A DNA stretch of 60,000 bases from Polytrichum commune (GCA_950295325.1 OX485808.1:4840501-4900500); one strand, 5' to 3'; positions 1-12,782 are shown, counted from the stretch's first letter. The notes: generated from the letters alone by a model not told the origin. Program-made: numbers and translations.

Positions 1-107
1 TGTTCGGACATTGTAGAACATACTTAGACATTTCATTCTCATTACATAGTTATGGCACTACGTGACTCCGAATAGTAACACGCACTATTAATTGGGATAA
101 TTAGTGT
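1..107. mobile_element. MITE, CACTAA-ended TA-flanked family, cut by window edge
   Basis: This is the right-hand part of a MITE related to the copies at 28916 and 28377. It shares the internal text on the host-like phrase 'gaacat', the subterminal segment reading CCGAATAGTAACACGCAC and an end of the form ATAATTAGTGT. The left end lies outside the window. No coding capacity is visible. Confidence 0.6.
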
Positions 108-146
108 GCTTACACATTTACCAACAAACGTTTCCTCTTTTAACTT

Positions 147-338
147 CTACACCATTTGTGGTGTTTAGTGTCACTTACTATTTGGAATTACGCAGTGGAA
201 TTGCTATTTACTATAGATCTCAAAAAAATTTACCAACAAGGGTGGACTTGGGTGTCTTTAGTTGGTAAAAACCTTGAATGTAAAAAATGATAGCATTCTG
301 TAAGTAGTAAGTGACACTAGATCACATAAATGGTGTAG
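147..338. mobile_element. MITE, TA-flanked family with self-complementary ends
   Basis: The ends read CTACACC and GGTGTAG and are inverted copies of each other. The match continues inward through TTTAGTGTCACTTACTA on the left and TAGTAAGTGACACTA on the right. If the flanking TA dinucleotides are the target duplication, the element runs from CACC to GGTG. Each end also contains a short internal palindrome. The length of about 190 bp and lack of any ORF fit a MITE. Confidence 0.75.
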
Positions 339-1860
339 TACTACCAGTCGAGTGCAATAAATATCCCATCAAAATTCATTGGGTTCACTTGTAGGGATTG
401 AAAGCAGCAACTGTGTTGTTGATCTCCACCACACGACATGATTTCCGGTACATGTTACCTAATTGTAAATTGAAGTTTTGAATGGCTTCAACTTTTTAAT
501 GAGGGTAATTGGCATTCCATTAGAAAAGGTGGTGTGAGAAAAGATAGGGTCTTCCTTAATGTTTCAAACTATAAATTCTAAGGGAATTAGAGAAACTAGA
601 GTATTTGGATATCCAATTTGAGAATATAGCTTATGTATTGCAAAGCTATTTCATCAAACATGAGGAATATCCCACGAATGTGCACATTAGTTCATAGTCC
701 CCCCCCCCCAGTGTAACTTTGTGGTTCCTTGAGTGACCGCAAATGTTCTACATAACTATATACTGGGGGGGGGGGAATTTGCACTTACTCTTGATTCCAT
801 TGCACTTCTAGTGTGATTTGCATTGTGATATATGCAAACAAAAACATAGACACTTTAAGTTTCTCACGGTGAACAAGTTAGATGGGCTTAGGAGGACTAT
901 ATGAAACGTTTGATTTAGTGTTTAATGCATCATTCATGAATGATCCACATTAATAGTAATACATTCATTAGGTGGCAACCAGAGAGGGTGTCATATGAGA
1001 CTTTGTACTACAAGGAAGTCACAAAACCCACTCTACGTAACATAGCACACCAATTTCATGCTATACTACATCAAATGTTGATTAGTGGAATGAATTGCAA
1101 GGCTCGCAACCAACATGTGTACAACTTACTTTGTTAATAGAAAATTTGAAATTGCATCCATAAATGATGATTTAAAGTACTAGGTAATAAAAAACAAAAA
1201 AAAACAATATGTTGGATTTTGTCATGTACCCAAACGTATTTGCACCTTGGTTTTAGCTTAGTCCTTCATCCACGTGCTCTCATTAGAAGAATAAAGCTAA
1301 TATGATCCATGTCACTTTCCTAACAAATGACTAAGACGAAGATATCAACAACAAACTTTAATATTGTCTAGACACCGAATCCATGTCAAGGTGTTTCCAA
1401 CGTTCAAGGGTTAATTTCCACCAGTGGCCATCTTCACACTGGATATCACTTAAATTTTATTATTTAAAGTTATGTAGGGCAAGCACTTCTAATCTATCAT
1501 GTGTTGTTCACATAGAATCCACCACCAACATGCGACAGTAGACCGCAAGTGAAGAGACTCTCCATGTATGTTTTTTCTTTATAGAGGCCAACGTTTATAT
1601 CCATCTATTTGTTTTGTTCACCAAGTAAACATTTTCTTGCTTTATAATGCCCAAACTACTTAGTACGTATTTGGTGACTACTTTGTAAGAAGGGAAAAAA
1701 AAATTTAATTTTTTAATTAATTTTTTGAAAACATAGCACTCCGAGAACACGTTATGTAACACCGAAATATAGATATAGTCGGGACCAACACCAATAGCAC
1801 TCTGAATGCAATGCGTATTCGGGCACTCGAAACCCCTATATTCCACCTCAGCGCATACAT
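339..1860. other. AT-rich stretch without a recognised gene
   Basis: No exon, RNA gene or repeat end was recognised. The one thing that stands out is an 11-base C run at 699-709 facing an 11-base G run at 765-775, which could pair as a hairpin with a loop of about 55 bases. Short ORFs here (for example 940-1137) have no recognisable content. Confidence 0.4.
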
Positions 1861-2340
1861 GGCATTCGCCGGGGGCCACGTCAGCCTATGAAAGGTGGTC
1901 CTTCGACATGGGGACCGACCCGCGTCCCGCGTCACGCCACGTGTCACATTCCGGTGACGTCGTCCCAGAAAACAAAGGACACGTCCCCCGAGGCGCGAAC
2001 GAAGGCCCGCCTGCAGCAGAAGTGTACTGTACTGTGCTTTTTCTTCCTCCTTCTTACTACTACCCTCAGGCCGCAGCTCCCCTGTCCTGCCACGTCAGCA
2101 AGCAGCGTGGCAGTAACTTTTCCACAGGGGGGGGTCGTACCCACTCACCATCACTGGTCCTTTTATGGCTTACTCCTGCAGCTCACTGACTTACTAGTCC
2201 CTTCCGGCGAGGTAAAAACGTGCCCAATAGTTACCACGTGGAGCCTAAAAATTTACCCCAACGTTGAACTCGTGGCCTCAGTGGTTGCATGGGGATTGGG
2301 GTTCATGGCGGCCATGTAAACGCGTCCGTCCATTGGTCGT
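1861..2340. other. GC-rich, ACGT-rich island without a recognised gene
   Basis: This stretch is clearly richer in G+C and CpG than its surroundings. It contains several ACGT cores in G-box/ABRE-like contexts, including CCACGTCAGC near 1874 and 2091, CCACGTGTCAC near 1937 and GTGACGTCG near 1954. Overlapping ORFs exist on both strands but none has recognisable protein features, and no exon chain could be built. It could be a promoter fragment or the GC-rich end of a degenerate transposon. A similar ACGT-rich patch lies at 31430-31790. Confidence 0.35.
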
Positions 2341-2574
2341 GGATGAAGGGGCTCTAGTAAAAACAACAAGTCTTTTTATAAGATTGAGGGCTGATTCGTT
2401 CGTTTCGGTTTGACTTTACTGGGTTAATTGGGAATTATGGGTCTTGTTTGTGGATTCATGTCGTCTTTGATAAGGTGTTTGTAGGTTACAATATGACTGC
2501 ACATGTTTTCACCCAAGCAATGGATGAGTCTACGTAGACATCGTGAATCCTTAGTCAAAATGCATGGGTTGAAT

Positions 2575-2812
2575 GTTTGTGGTGTCTATGTAAACCAACG
2601 TTTGTTAGGAAGGTGAAAATGCAGCGAACCGTTGTAATGCAGCTTGGAATGATTGTTTTGAAGAATATTTGACTTGGGAAGTTGCATTGGACAACCCTGA
2701 ATTAGTCGAGTGCGGTCAAATTGGAGTGATCGGTCTTCAACTTGTATAAGGCTTGATTTTACTATAGCTCCTTCATCAACAAGGGTTGAGTTTACATAGA
2801 TAAACGGACTCC
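2575..2812. mobile_element. Degenerate MITE with TCTATGTAAAC inverted ends
   Basis: The left side reads GGTGTCTATGTAAACC followed by a segment around GTTTGTTAGGAAGG. The right side carries the inverted counterpart, GTTTACATAGATAAAC preceded by CTCCTTCATCAACAAGGG. A second copy lies at 52750-52983. The ends are diverged and no target duplication is clear. Confidence 0.5.
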
Positions 2813-4821
2813 AATGTGAACGCATGGTGTCAATTATCAACATCAATAATGGTATCGGAGAATCTACCTGTGAATGTCAACATTGTAATACCAGTCACGT
2901 ATTGATATTTGGTGTGTATCTCAAGGTCGTTACATCACTCAACTATAGGGTGTTGCATAACGGGGCCAAGCATTTTGTGAGCAAAGTGCACCTTTTATGA
3001 CGGGCCACCCACACAATGATACACAACCTGAGTATTGTTCATTCTACTCCACTAAACCGACACCTTGCCATCACCCAAACTTAGCTTACCAGTAATGAAA
3101 GCAACTTATAAAACTAATCAAATAATTACATGGAAATCAAGGTCAGCATGGCATTGTTGGACGCAAAGTTGGACGTCCCCCTCACACCTTACCTTAAGAT
3201 ATGTGGGTGTTATTCGATTACTTTTGTTCATTGGACACCTGTATTTGTCAATTTTGTGTGGTTGAGTGATGATCAAAGAACAAACACCACAGACACATAC
3301 TAAAAAGAATTCACCTCCATCTTCAAGTAGTACTAACCACCCCACACTTAACAATGAACATAATTAGGAGTACCTATATGTTCAATTAAGGAATAAGCAA
3401 ACATGTATTTTTGATAACCGTAACTAGATCAAAGGAAGTCCGAATTTCAGTTCGGTTTTTGCTGATGCTTCATTGTAGATTTGCTATTACAACAAAGCAA
3501 TTGTTATGTGAATCTAATTGGTCGAAGTTGGAGAATTTGGGGGGGGGGGGGGGGGGGGGAACTGAATAACACCCACATATTGTAAGTAAAAATAAGCACT
3601 GGAGCTATCATTGTTGCTGGCCCTCATGTGACTTTGGCGAAGGCTTTTCCAGATTTTTTACTGAAAGTTACAAAGGGGGCCATGACCGCTTGAACGGATT
3701 GGCCTACATAATCATCGAGAGCAGATGGATGAAATCAACACCTGGGGTGAGTTGTTCATCCTCCTTCAGATGTGTTATTTGGGGGCATAGTGGATGATGT
3801 GGGCGGATGAAACTGTGTAGATAAATGGATGAACAGCCGGTTGTGTTCCAAGCAGTTTGTGATGGTTACCGTCAAGTTTATATACTAATTCTGGTTATAA
3901 ACTGTGCATATAAATGGAGTTCATAACATTACTTAGTGTTGTGCTTTTGTTTTGTGGGTCATGGGAATATGACCATGAGATGACTCAGACGTAGACCGAG
4001 TTCCTGGCATCCCATCTTGGGGGGGGGGGGGGGGTTGAGGGTTGTTCCCTCTTGTGTTATGTGACCATGTGTGTATAAAGGGTATTTTTATGGGGGCTAG
4101 TTACCTTCTCATTTGGATTTTAGGAAATCATTTGAGTAGAAAAAAAAGCAACTTCGCCAAATATTTAGCACCCTATAGATAATTATAAAAGAAAATCTAG
4201 ACTATTTTAAATAATGCTAAATTACTTATGAAATTATGATTTACTCGTTTTGTACAAAGGCAAACTTAAGACTCCAATATGGCATGGCGTATATCCACGT
4301 TGCTATATATTGATGAAAGAAGAGTGTACACATCATAACCAAGTTGTTCGATTTTCATCCATTTTGAATGTCTTATATGTGAATATACTAATTGTAATTT
4401 ATTTTTAAAGAAATCCCTCTATTATTTTTGTCATACTAATTTCTTTCTATCTCAAACCTAAAGTGAGGGTTTCCCCCTTATGCTAAATTACATATAATCA
4501 CATGTTTCACAATTTGAGTTGGCTATGGTAGATCCAAAGTTTTTATAATTTTTCTTACCAATGAATAAAAAACACTCTATAGTTGTTCTCACTTGGTTTC
4601 TACTTTTGGGCCAATCAACCCCCCCCCCCCCAAACATCCCATGGTTCTACACTCTAAACTTTGTATTATCACAGTTGTGACAACCAAAAGGCACGTGATG
4701 TATTATATCAACAACACCCGCTCTCGCCAGCCCAAAAAGGGAAGACCACAAATAGACACATAGGCAAGTCCAAAAGCGGGAAAACTTTATTAAGTAATCC
4801 CAAAAGGAAAGAAAAAAACTT
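2813..4821. other. Intergenic sequence with long G/C homopolymers
   Basis: No gene was recognised. It holds a 21-base G run at 3539-3559, a 16-base G run at 4019-4034 and a 13-base C run at 4619-4631. The rest is AT-rich sequence with only short ORFs. Confidence 0.4.
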
Positions 4822-5304
4822 CTAAAGGCCTCCTCCTGCCATCGCCTTCCAACATGACTTCTTCATCATCGTGGAAGGTGGCATTGAGGTCCCTCTCCTC
4901 CACCCTCTGGTCAAGTGCAACCTATTGGAGTTTAAAAGTACCAACGGGCGGCTACTTATTATTGTACATATTGCAGCCGAGACCGAAGCAACAAACGGGG
5001 AAGACATAAAATGACGGCAATGCGAAGATACTAGGATTGGTAGGTTTACGACGTTTTCAAGGTTTCGAATTGGCGATGTGGCCTCACCAGAGGCCAGAAC
5101 CTTGGTTCGCCTCCCATAGACTTCTTCTCGAATATTTGACATCCCATAAATCGTGTCAAATAAGACGTTTGAGATGTCCTCCATCTTGATGTCATGTGCA
5201 TGCATCATTAATTCCAAATGGAAGCCACCCTCCTCACATTCATGCTTGCAGACCGCAACAAAATGACCCACGTCAGATTTGGATAGAGATGCCCGCTCTT
5301 GCAC
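4822..5304 (-). CDS. Uncharacterised 160-residue ORF, possible gene fragment
   Basis: An uninterrupted 160-codon reading frame begins at an ATG at 5304 and ends at a TAA at 4822. That is long for this AT-rich neighbourhood. The predicted protein has an acidic N-terminal third and an Ala/Ser-rich middle segment around residues 100-125, but I recognise no domain. There is no clear splice site linking it to a neighbour. It may be an exon or pseudogene fragment captured by a repeat, or a chance ORF. Confidence 0.2.
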   Translation of the reverse strand: MQERASLSKSDVGHFVAVCKHECEEGGFHLELMMHAHDIKMEDISNVLFDTIYGMSNIREEVYGRRTKVLASGEATSPIRNLENVVNLPILVSSHCRHFMSSPFVASVSAAICTIISSRPLVLLNSNRLHLTRGWRRGTSMPPSTMMKKSCWKAMAGGGL

Positions 5305-5863
5305 ACGTGGAAAAGAGCCCCTGGAAGACTAACACCCAAATATTTTTTCATACGAAAACGAACCCACTAATGAGCCCTTTGCACAATGTTTCTATACTAA
5401 AAAGTTTTGTGGTGTTAACATGTAAGCATGATAAAAGAAAAATTGGTGTAGCACGTGACATTATGAAATTACACACAATGTTATGTCAAGAATTTTATGT
5501 TAAAATTTACGTAGTTTGGAGGGGGGGGGGGCACAATTTCATCCACACGTGTCATCCGGTTATATACGATTATACAAGCCAGAGAAGATGAATGACTCAC
5601 TGCCCATCCATGATGCTCCTCGCAATGGTTATCAAGTCGATTGTGGATAAACTCCAACCTTTGTCAGGGGGAGTTTCTGAGCAGGTTGAAGAATACCGGA
5701 TGACATATGGTAAAGTTAATCCACAAATCATCCAGGTCATCCCCAAGTCTGCGGATGACGTGGCACTTTCTCTGTGGATCAACCTGAGAGATCATCCTAC
5801 GTGGAGGCGGATGGGAACAAATGAACAGAGGATATACCATCTAAAATTTTAGCATCCAGGTCA

Positions 5864-6112
5864 TTCAGTACACCAAACAGGGGAGAACCAACTGCTAGTT
5901 ACAGATGAACCGGTTCAGTTTGAGAAATAACCAGTTGAATTTCAAGATTTTCATGAGCATTATACGTCCGGTTTAGAAAGAATCTAGAGAATATACCTTC
6001 AAATTACTAAAGAAAATACATTAAAAGTTTATCAACATGTAAACCAGTTGGACTTGGAAAAACGCTAGGATCTCAACTGATTATGTCCCAAAATCTCCCG
6101 GACACTGATTCA
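5864..6112. mobile_element. MITE-like repeat of the AACCGGTT family, inverted copy
   Basis: The segment contains GATGAACCGGTTCAGTTTGA, the reverse complement of text found at 9641-9871, 46452-46690 and 47146-47397. The outer parts read as imperfect inverted ends around CAGGGGAGAACC and CTCCCGGACACTG. It is about 250 bp long with no coding capacity. The target duplication could not be defined. Confidence 0.55.
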
Positions 6113-6384
6113 GTGAGTACAAATCTCGTAATGTTCAGAAGCGCTTATCCAGATTCCCTATTTAAAGTGCTCCTAACTATCATATATGTCATTACACCTG
6201 TCATGTGCTGAACAAGTCCCCTTATTATGTTACTGTAACCTTCTTTTTTTTAATAGTGATGTCACACTTCCCCTATCAAGTTGAAGAAGGAGTTGGCAAT
6301 TGAAGTCTTTAAATAAAATAATTCAAATCATGCTCCCATCAAAAAACAGTTCCAATGGATGGTGTTGGGCCCCGGTGCTTTGTT

Positions 6385-6900
6385 CATTGAAGACCTGTTG
6401 TTGAGTGGTATATGGCAAAGCTTGTAGTTTAGAATGGACACCGATAGGCACGTGTCATGGGTGAGACTGTATTATGTGTTCATATATAGATTGTCGTGGG
6501 TTCAATAGTTAGCACATTTGGAAGGATTTTATGTGTATTTTCGAAGAGAGGAACTTTACTTTGTCTTCTTATGAGTTTTGTATCTCAACTCCAATTCAGA
6601 AATTTGAAATGACAAATTTGTAATTCACAAATGCTAATTGGATGAGGCGATTCCCGTTATGGTCCAACGATTAAAATTTGTCTTTGGGGCTGAAAGTGCC
6701 CACAATAAGGGCACATATCTTCTTACATGTACAAAACATGTCACTACATGAGTAGATCTATGATGATTTTGGTAGGTTGGGCTTCCCATTGAACATGCAC
6801 CATGCTCTTTCACCATGGATGAAGGGACTCTGGTTTACATTTGCCCCCTAGTTTAGGCTTATGGTAGTTACGGTACAAATAGGTCCCACTATACTAAGTT
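6385..6900 (+). repeat. Diverged copy of GGTAGATG-ended repeat family
   Basis: The words TTGAGTGGTATATGGCAAAG, GACAC.GGCACGTGTCA and GGGTTCAATAGTTA.CACAT match in order the copies at 30440-30760, 30800-31200, 33186-33576, 40739-41102 and 41150-41545. The boundaries are uncertain and no protein is encoded. Confidence 0.5.
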
Positions 6901-7853
6901 GGGGTCTTTGGTTTTGTTTTGAGGTGGAATCAATTAGAAAAATAGTTTTGTGCTATGTATATCAATATAGTGCATTTCTCCTTCCAAATGCAGGAACTCA
7001 CATGATCTATGAGAAGATATGGGATATTTTCTTTGCTTGAGCTCAAACAAAACAATGTTTTCAGGGGCAAAATTGAATGTTTGTCCCATCCACAAAGTCC
7101 AAATGTTTTTCATTTCTTTTTATTGCTTATCAATAATGTTCATAGAGAGGATTCCTTTGAACGCGATCCCAACTATGAAAATTGAGGGTCAACGGGCTTT
7201 AGAGGGTTGTCTCTCTAAACATACTCGGTGGATGCTTGGAATATATGTATACACACACACATATACCGAGGTGATAGCCAACCTTAAAGAAGTGTTACCT
7301 TGCTTAATCAATTTATCGTAGACAATGTAACATGTTGTGACTATATGCAAGATTCAACTCCAATCGGCGGGCCAATAACGATCTAAAATTTTATTCTCAA
7401 CCATAATACCATGGAATCTATCAAGTTATCATATCATATTGTATTGTATTAATTTTACAAAATAAAACATTGGAATTGAGAACAACCATGAAATTATGGT
7501 AAAGGCTTCCAGGGGCAATGTAAAAAAGACGAGGTTTGAGACACACATTTGAAGGAAAGCACATTGTACTCCAATTACACTTAGGAATAGATACATATGA
7601 AAGAAAGAAAAGAAAGTAATATGTTAATGTCTTTTACCCTAACGTGTGATGTCCGTTCACCGCCTCCCTCTCATGTCCGCATGAGTATGGGAGTGGGGGT
7701 GATGGTGTATGTCGATGGCCACCACGACATGGTGTTGGAAACATGTGTTGCTCATGTAACATGGACTTTGCAGTTATTTCTATTGCACCCCGAAAAGAAC
7801 ATACTAAGCAATGCACAAAGGGGCACATTTATGATATTGTTGAAGGCGCTAAG

Positions 7854-7975
7854 GGTTAGTTTCCATGTAGGCTGCTCGCGCACCAGTTTTAGTGCAAATG
7901 TAGATTGCTCCAGTTTAAAGGAATTTGCATTTCCACTAGAATCCGGTGGGCGAGCAACCTACATGGAAACTAACC
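7854..7975. mobile_element. 122 bp hairpin MITE with GGGTTAGTTTCCATG ends
   Basis: The two halves are near-perfect inverted repeats of about 42 bp: GGTTAGTTTCCATGTAGG on the left and CCTACATGGAAACTAACC on the right. They continue inward through a CTCGC.CACC segment and its complement, leaving almost no loop. TAA precedes the left end. The right flank is TTC, so a 3 bp duplication is not preserved. The ends match the 428 bp element at 13657-14084, so this may be its minimal form. Confidence 0.7.
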
Positions 7976-8676
7976 TTCAACTAACAACCTATAAAACTCT
8001 TTCCAATTGTCAACACTCTACTACCTCAATTGTCAACACCCGTGGTGAAGGAGTGTTCATGCCCACATAGCGACGGTTTTAGTTGCCATTAATAGCGCCA
8101 CCTCCCAACAACCTCCACTACCTCCATGTAGGGTAGGTAACTAGCTCCACTCTATCTCAGGTTGGTTCAAGGCGGTTTAGGGTGGCTTGTCAATGCCTAT
8201 TCTAGTCACTTTATACACTCTAAGCACAAAGGGGGTTGGTACCCAGGATGCAATGTGACATTTTTGCAAGCAAACTAGGTGGGATCATGTGGCTTTGAAC
8301 ATCATTACTAGTTGGGCCTCGGTCTAGCTTGGGTCTAATACCCAACTATGTTATGTTGTTTCTAGGCAATGAAGGTGGGGGTCCTCATCATATGCAAGGT
8401 TATCATACACGGGATCTATGGATTGGTTTAAGAAAGCTAGTGGTTTTGTCTTTGAATACTCATCAAACATTTAATCTTTATTTATAACTATGTTTAGCCC
8501 AAAGGCTAATATGACTATATATAATTTATATGTTGACCATGTAACCATATGTATGTGCAATAGCTTAAAGTGTTGGTTTAAACACCCTCTACCTTATACC
8601 ACTCTTCGATGTCCATTCTTAACTATGAGTGTTGCCAATATCATACCACTCGAATATAACTTAGGTGCTCAATTAA

Positions 8677-9289
8677 GGGCCACTTTACACACAAGATTGA
8701 GAGCCCGTGACCATTACACTTCAAGCACTCTCATTGGTGGAAAAGGTGGAGCCGGTCCAAGTTCGCTTCACACTATGCTCGAGGGACCAACAGAGTATGT
8801 GAATGCAAGGTGGTTGTAAAGTCTATATGGATTCCTACATGGCATCAAATGGATCATGATTCATGGTCACTTGGATTATTCTCAAAAACCACCTACTGGA
8901 GGTAGGCCTAACACAAAACCGGGAGACAATGGCACTCCGAATGCTCACAACCGTTGGTTTATTCTATTGTATCATGTGTGAGGACCCGCATTAATAGAAA
9001 TTCATTGAAATAGCATTTGGTTGAGGGCCCGGTCACATATGACTTCAGAAGAAGAAGAAGAACTCCGGTCTCCGGAGGAGGCCGGAGTGAATAAAGTGCA
9101 TGTTCGTAGAACATCCTAGGCCATGCCTTACGGCAGTGGCGTTAGATGGCATATGACTTCACATTACACTTGAGGATATGTGACCACAATACATGATTTT
9201 GGAAGTGCCTTGGGACGGCCTTTGGACACTTTCTTTTGGGCTCTCACAATTTCATGGTCACGGCTCTTGGCTTGCGTGTGAAGTGGCCC
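8677..9289. mobile_element. PIF/Harbinger-like MITE (GGGCCAC family), with an internal insertion
   Basis: It starts GGGCCACTTTACACACAAG and ends with the inverted counterpart CTTGCGTGTGAAGTGGCCC. It is flanked on both sides by TAA (8674-8676 and 9290-9292), the 3 bp TWA duplication typical of PIF/Harbinger elements. Sister copies of exactly 500 bp lie at 12883-13382 and 38861-39360. This copy is longer because of a 102 bp insertion at 9048-9149. It has no transposase. Confidence 0.85.
9048..9149 (-). mobile_element. 102 bp insertion with 12 bp target duplication, possible truncated SINE
   Basis: The insert is absent from the sister MITEs at 12883 and 38861. It is flanked by the exact 12 bp direct repeat CATATGACTTCA (9036-9047 and 9150-9161). 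Read on the minus strand it ends in a TTC trinucleotide run, the kind of simple 3' tail seen on some retroposons. The long duplication and tail suggest L1-type target-primed insertion of a short retroposon. I do not recognise its head, and no pol III box is evident. Confidence 0.6.
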
Positions 9290-9640
9290 TAATTAAGAGG
9301 AGTGCCCATGCACCTTATGCCACACCTTTTGTTAGGATGCCCCGTTAACCTCACACCTTAATTAGATGCAAACATATTCCGGGTAGTGACCCCCAAAAAG
9401 TCAAAAGGAAAAGCTTATTAACAATTGATTACAAAAGGTGGATTGCTGATGCAGCATTTTGTTATAGAGTCCCAGAAAAAGTATTAGTGTATTGGTGAAG
9501 GAACTTGTGGACACAATTAAATATACCTTTCTCCCACGAACCATGGGCCAGGCAGTTGCTGGTGCTTCCAGGAGTTGGATAATGAAGCACGTTTGGGTTT
9601 TCTAACACCTACCGAGGGGGTAATAGTAAAACCTGACCCC

Positions 9641-9871
9641 TGAGCAATGTCCAGGGATATTTTTGGACATGATCGGGTGAGATCTTAGTGTTTCCAAGTT
9701 CAATTGGTTACATATTGACATCTTTCGGTTGTTCTTTAATAATTTGAGGTGTATTCTCCGAATTCCTCTGGAATGGTCTAGAATTTTCTTTAAGTCTTGA
9801 ACTTCAACCGGTTATTTTTCAAACTAAACCATTTCATCTATAACTATCCGCCGATTCTCCATGCTCATTGA
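9641..9871. mobile_element. MITE-like repeat of the AACCGGTT family
   Basis: The segment from CAATGTCCAGGG to CATGCTCATTG has imperfect inverted ends. Inside it carries GGTTACATATTGACATCTT and CTTCAACCGGTTATTTTTC, shared with the copies at 46452-46690 and 47146-47397 and inverted at 5864-6112. No ORF and no defined target duplication were seen. Confidence 0.55.
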
Positions 9872-9884
9872 CCCCTAGTAGGGG

Positions 9885-10123
9885 AGAGAGAGAATCATCA
9901 CATACGAGCATAACTCTCATCCACCTCACATTAAAACTAGGGACCCCCTATACGTGTGTTGTTGATTCATCTCAAATGATCTCGAGTACACTAATTCCAG
10001 GTCTGGACAACTAATTCCGGTGTCAAATCAACTAAAAAAACCTTCGGGTTGCATTATAATTCAAGGTTTTTATGTTGGATGAACGAGAGGTACGTTCGTA
10101 TATGATAATTCCCTCTATCTCCA
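9885..10123. mobile_element. MITE with inverted ends of about 50 bp
   Basis: The left end (GAGAGAATCATCACATACGA followed by CTCTCATCCA) is mirrored by the right end (ATGAACGAGAGGTACGTTCG, then AATTCCCTCTATCTCC). The inner part contains ACCTCACATTAAAA on the left against GTTTTTATGTTGGATG on the right. A 3'-truncated relative, with a GAGAGAATTCTCAATACAAG end, lies at 49745-49935. Confidence 0.6.
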
Positions 10124-12782
10124 TATAGGTTGGTTGCTAATCCATCCAATTTGAGTTCACTATGCTAATTCGAGATCTATGACCCCAATTTAGAGGTTAA
10201 TTTGGCTTCAAGTAACAATCCCGGGATCCAAGGAGATCGACAAGCGGGTCCGTACGTCCTTAGTACTGCAAAAGTTATGATGCCGCTAAGGAATAAGTAT
10301 AAATCTACTACAATTCATCAATTGTTGTGTGCTCATGGCCCCGGCTTCGGGTTCGTCTTTCCCCCATATATAAGTTATTCTAAGTTCCGATGCTGCTTGA
10401 ACTTGTGGTGATTGTCGCTTGTTTTATGCCCCTCTCCGCCCACATATGCCCTTACACTCCTTATTGGACATGGCTCTCATTCGGGCAATGGGCCACCACT
10501 TAACTTCACCTCACTCCACGTGGGACGACATGCATCACGAACCATGTCTTACGGTCACATAAATTCCATTTGAGATCACATAGCCACAAATTGAGGGATG
10601 GTTTTTGCAATAGAAAAAGAAAAGGGAAAGAAATAAAATAAAATAGGGATCGTTCTAGCCATCGTATGCCACGTGGCTCCACTACGAGTGTTATTTGGTG
10701 TGGGCTAGGTCGTCGAATGTGATGTACATGTATTTGGAGTGTTTGAGCATTTAGTACATGTCATGTTTTGTGGCACCTGCTAAGGTGGAGTGTTGAACTG
10801 TAGTGGACCATTGTGTAGCAAAGAATTTTATTATGTTTAGAGGAATTGCCTTCGATAGTCTAGTGGAACTGAATTGGAATAAATTAACAATGAGCTTGGG
10901 AGGGGTACGATTTGATTGCCCGCCCCCCCTCCCTCCCATTTTGCACCATATGTTTGCAACATGTTTTTTTTATGGTAACGTAACGTTGCCATACGTTGAT
11001 TGTGTGACAATCAATGTGGACCAAATTTAGTAGCATAACCTACATTGATATGCGCAATCAGGTTGCCTTTGTGAATAAGACGTCTCTTCACCCATGCAAA
11101 CTACACTAAGTCAAAATCAAATCACACAAACGTATATCTTTGTTTATCAATATGTATAGCAAACATAGTAGGAAAAGAAATGCAGTTTGTTATTGTGGTA
11201 ACGCATATCCAAAATAGTGTGGAATGTCGATAAATAATTGTGTCCACTTATCCATATTGAGGGTCCAATGAAATAGGCAACCGTCTCTTAAATATCTTTT
11301 CCGTGACTCGTTTCATGAACAAACGTAAGTTGGTAAAGGTGTACGTTATCATCTTTAGTTGTGGAATTTCACACAACCGACTCACCCCCCACAATCACGG
11401 CCACTCTAACTATACGTTGTTACTTGTGAAGCCTTTGCCCATGAAAAGAATGGCATGGGAGTCACCCTTGGCAAGTCCCGTGTGTGGCCCTATATTCAAT
11501 GGTGTAGTTATGTAAGGAATGGAAAACGTGCGAGGGATGGGAGAATATTTTTTCAAGGGAGGTACAAAAAAAAGGGACGGAATCAATCATGCTTCACATT
11601 GCAATTCCATTTGTATTCCACATCAAACACTTTGCATCGTACATAACGTGGACAAGCTACAGTAGTTACGGTTACTTTCATGGGCTTTGGTTTCTTTTGG
11701 TATGTGTAATGAGTGCATGCCATTTGCACAAAAAAAACCATTTGCAATTTGTGGGGTTGATGTATTATGCATAAACTTGACCCTTGCATAATTATGTTTG
11801 ATGCATTGCAATATAGCTTCACTAGACAAATTGGGGGTCTCCAATGTTAAATATGGGTCAAGTATTCCAACATTCATTTTGAACTATGCAGGGTTTTCAA
11901 CATCTTCACCTTCAACTTGTATGGTGACAGAATCACAAAATGCGTGAACCACATTGAACAACAACTTGGTAAGGATCACCTATCCATAACCTCGTTGGAA
12001 GAATAAAGGCCAACATGTTTAACTCAAGATTTGCATAGAATTCAACCTTTCAATGTCACCAAGACCCCCCATATGTTTTTCATCCTTCAGATGACGTTCT
12101 ACATTGGTTAGTTTTGAGCCTCCGAGCACAATTTCATTAGATAAATATCTTCATGTGATTTTTATAAACACATTCACAATCAAAATCTTCCACATGAATT
12201 ATGGTGCATCTATATGTTAAATTTAGATTCAATTGTATGGATCTAATGTTTATGTGCTTTGATTTTTCATGGAATGATTTTTTATTATATTATTAAAAAA
12301 AAATTGCATTGAAAATCATTAGTCTTGAGTCACCTCACTTTCAAGCTCAACCCAATGTTGCCTAAAAAGGGTAACTCAATGGGACTTTATATCAGGAATC
12401 CGTCCCCATGCTTTTTTCCATTTGTTGTTTTGCATTCAATATCTATAAATGTCTCCACTTATGGCAATGTGTGCTCGGAGATAGTGTTTGAATTTGAGTG
12501 CATAGCAACCTATTTGGTTGATTGAGGGCCAAACTCATTTTAGTACTAACTCGGAGTATTGACACCAAAATGGTTCTCACCCTCAACGATTCAATATAGA
12601 ACATTCTTGTTGAAATCTCCACACTACTTCCAAGCAATGCACTGGAAACTTACTGAATACAAAAGGTGTTGCATGCAAGACAACCAACTCGCAACCAAAA
12701 GTCATGTTGAGTTGGAAGACAACTCTAATATTAGGAAATCAACTGTCTTAAAATTCAAGTTATGACACACCGATAAATTCGT
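10124..12782. other. Intergenic stretch, nothing recognised
   Basis: Short ORFs occur on both strands (for example near 11583-11877), overlapping one another in antiphase, and none has recognisable protein features or a supported splice chain. No tandem repeat, RNA gene or transposon end was identified. Confidence 0.35.

Noticed and set aside
1806-2319. Overlapping ORFs of 127 and 143 codons in the GC-rich island
   Set aside because: Two frames and the opposite strand are all open, as expected from composition. No domain or splice chain was found.
5592-5852. 86-codon plus-strand ORF
   Set aside because: It is short and overlaps antisense ORFs. It has no recognised domain and no splice support.
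7597-8070. 157-codon plus-strand ORF
   Set aside because: It runs straight through the 122 bp hairpin MITE at 7854-7975, so it is unlikely to be a real coding frame.
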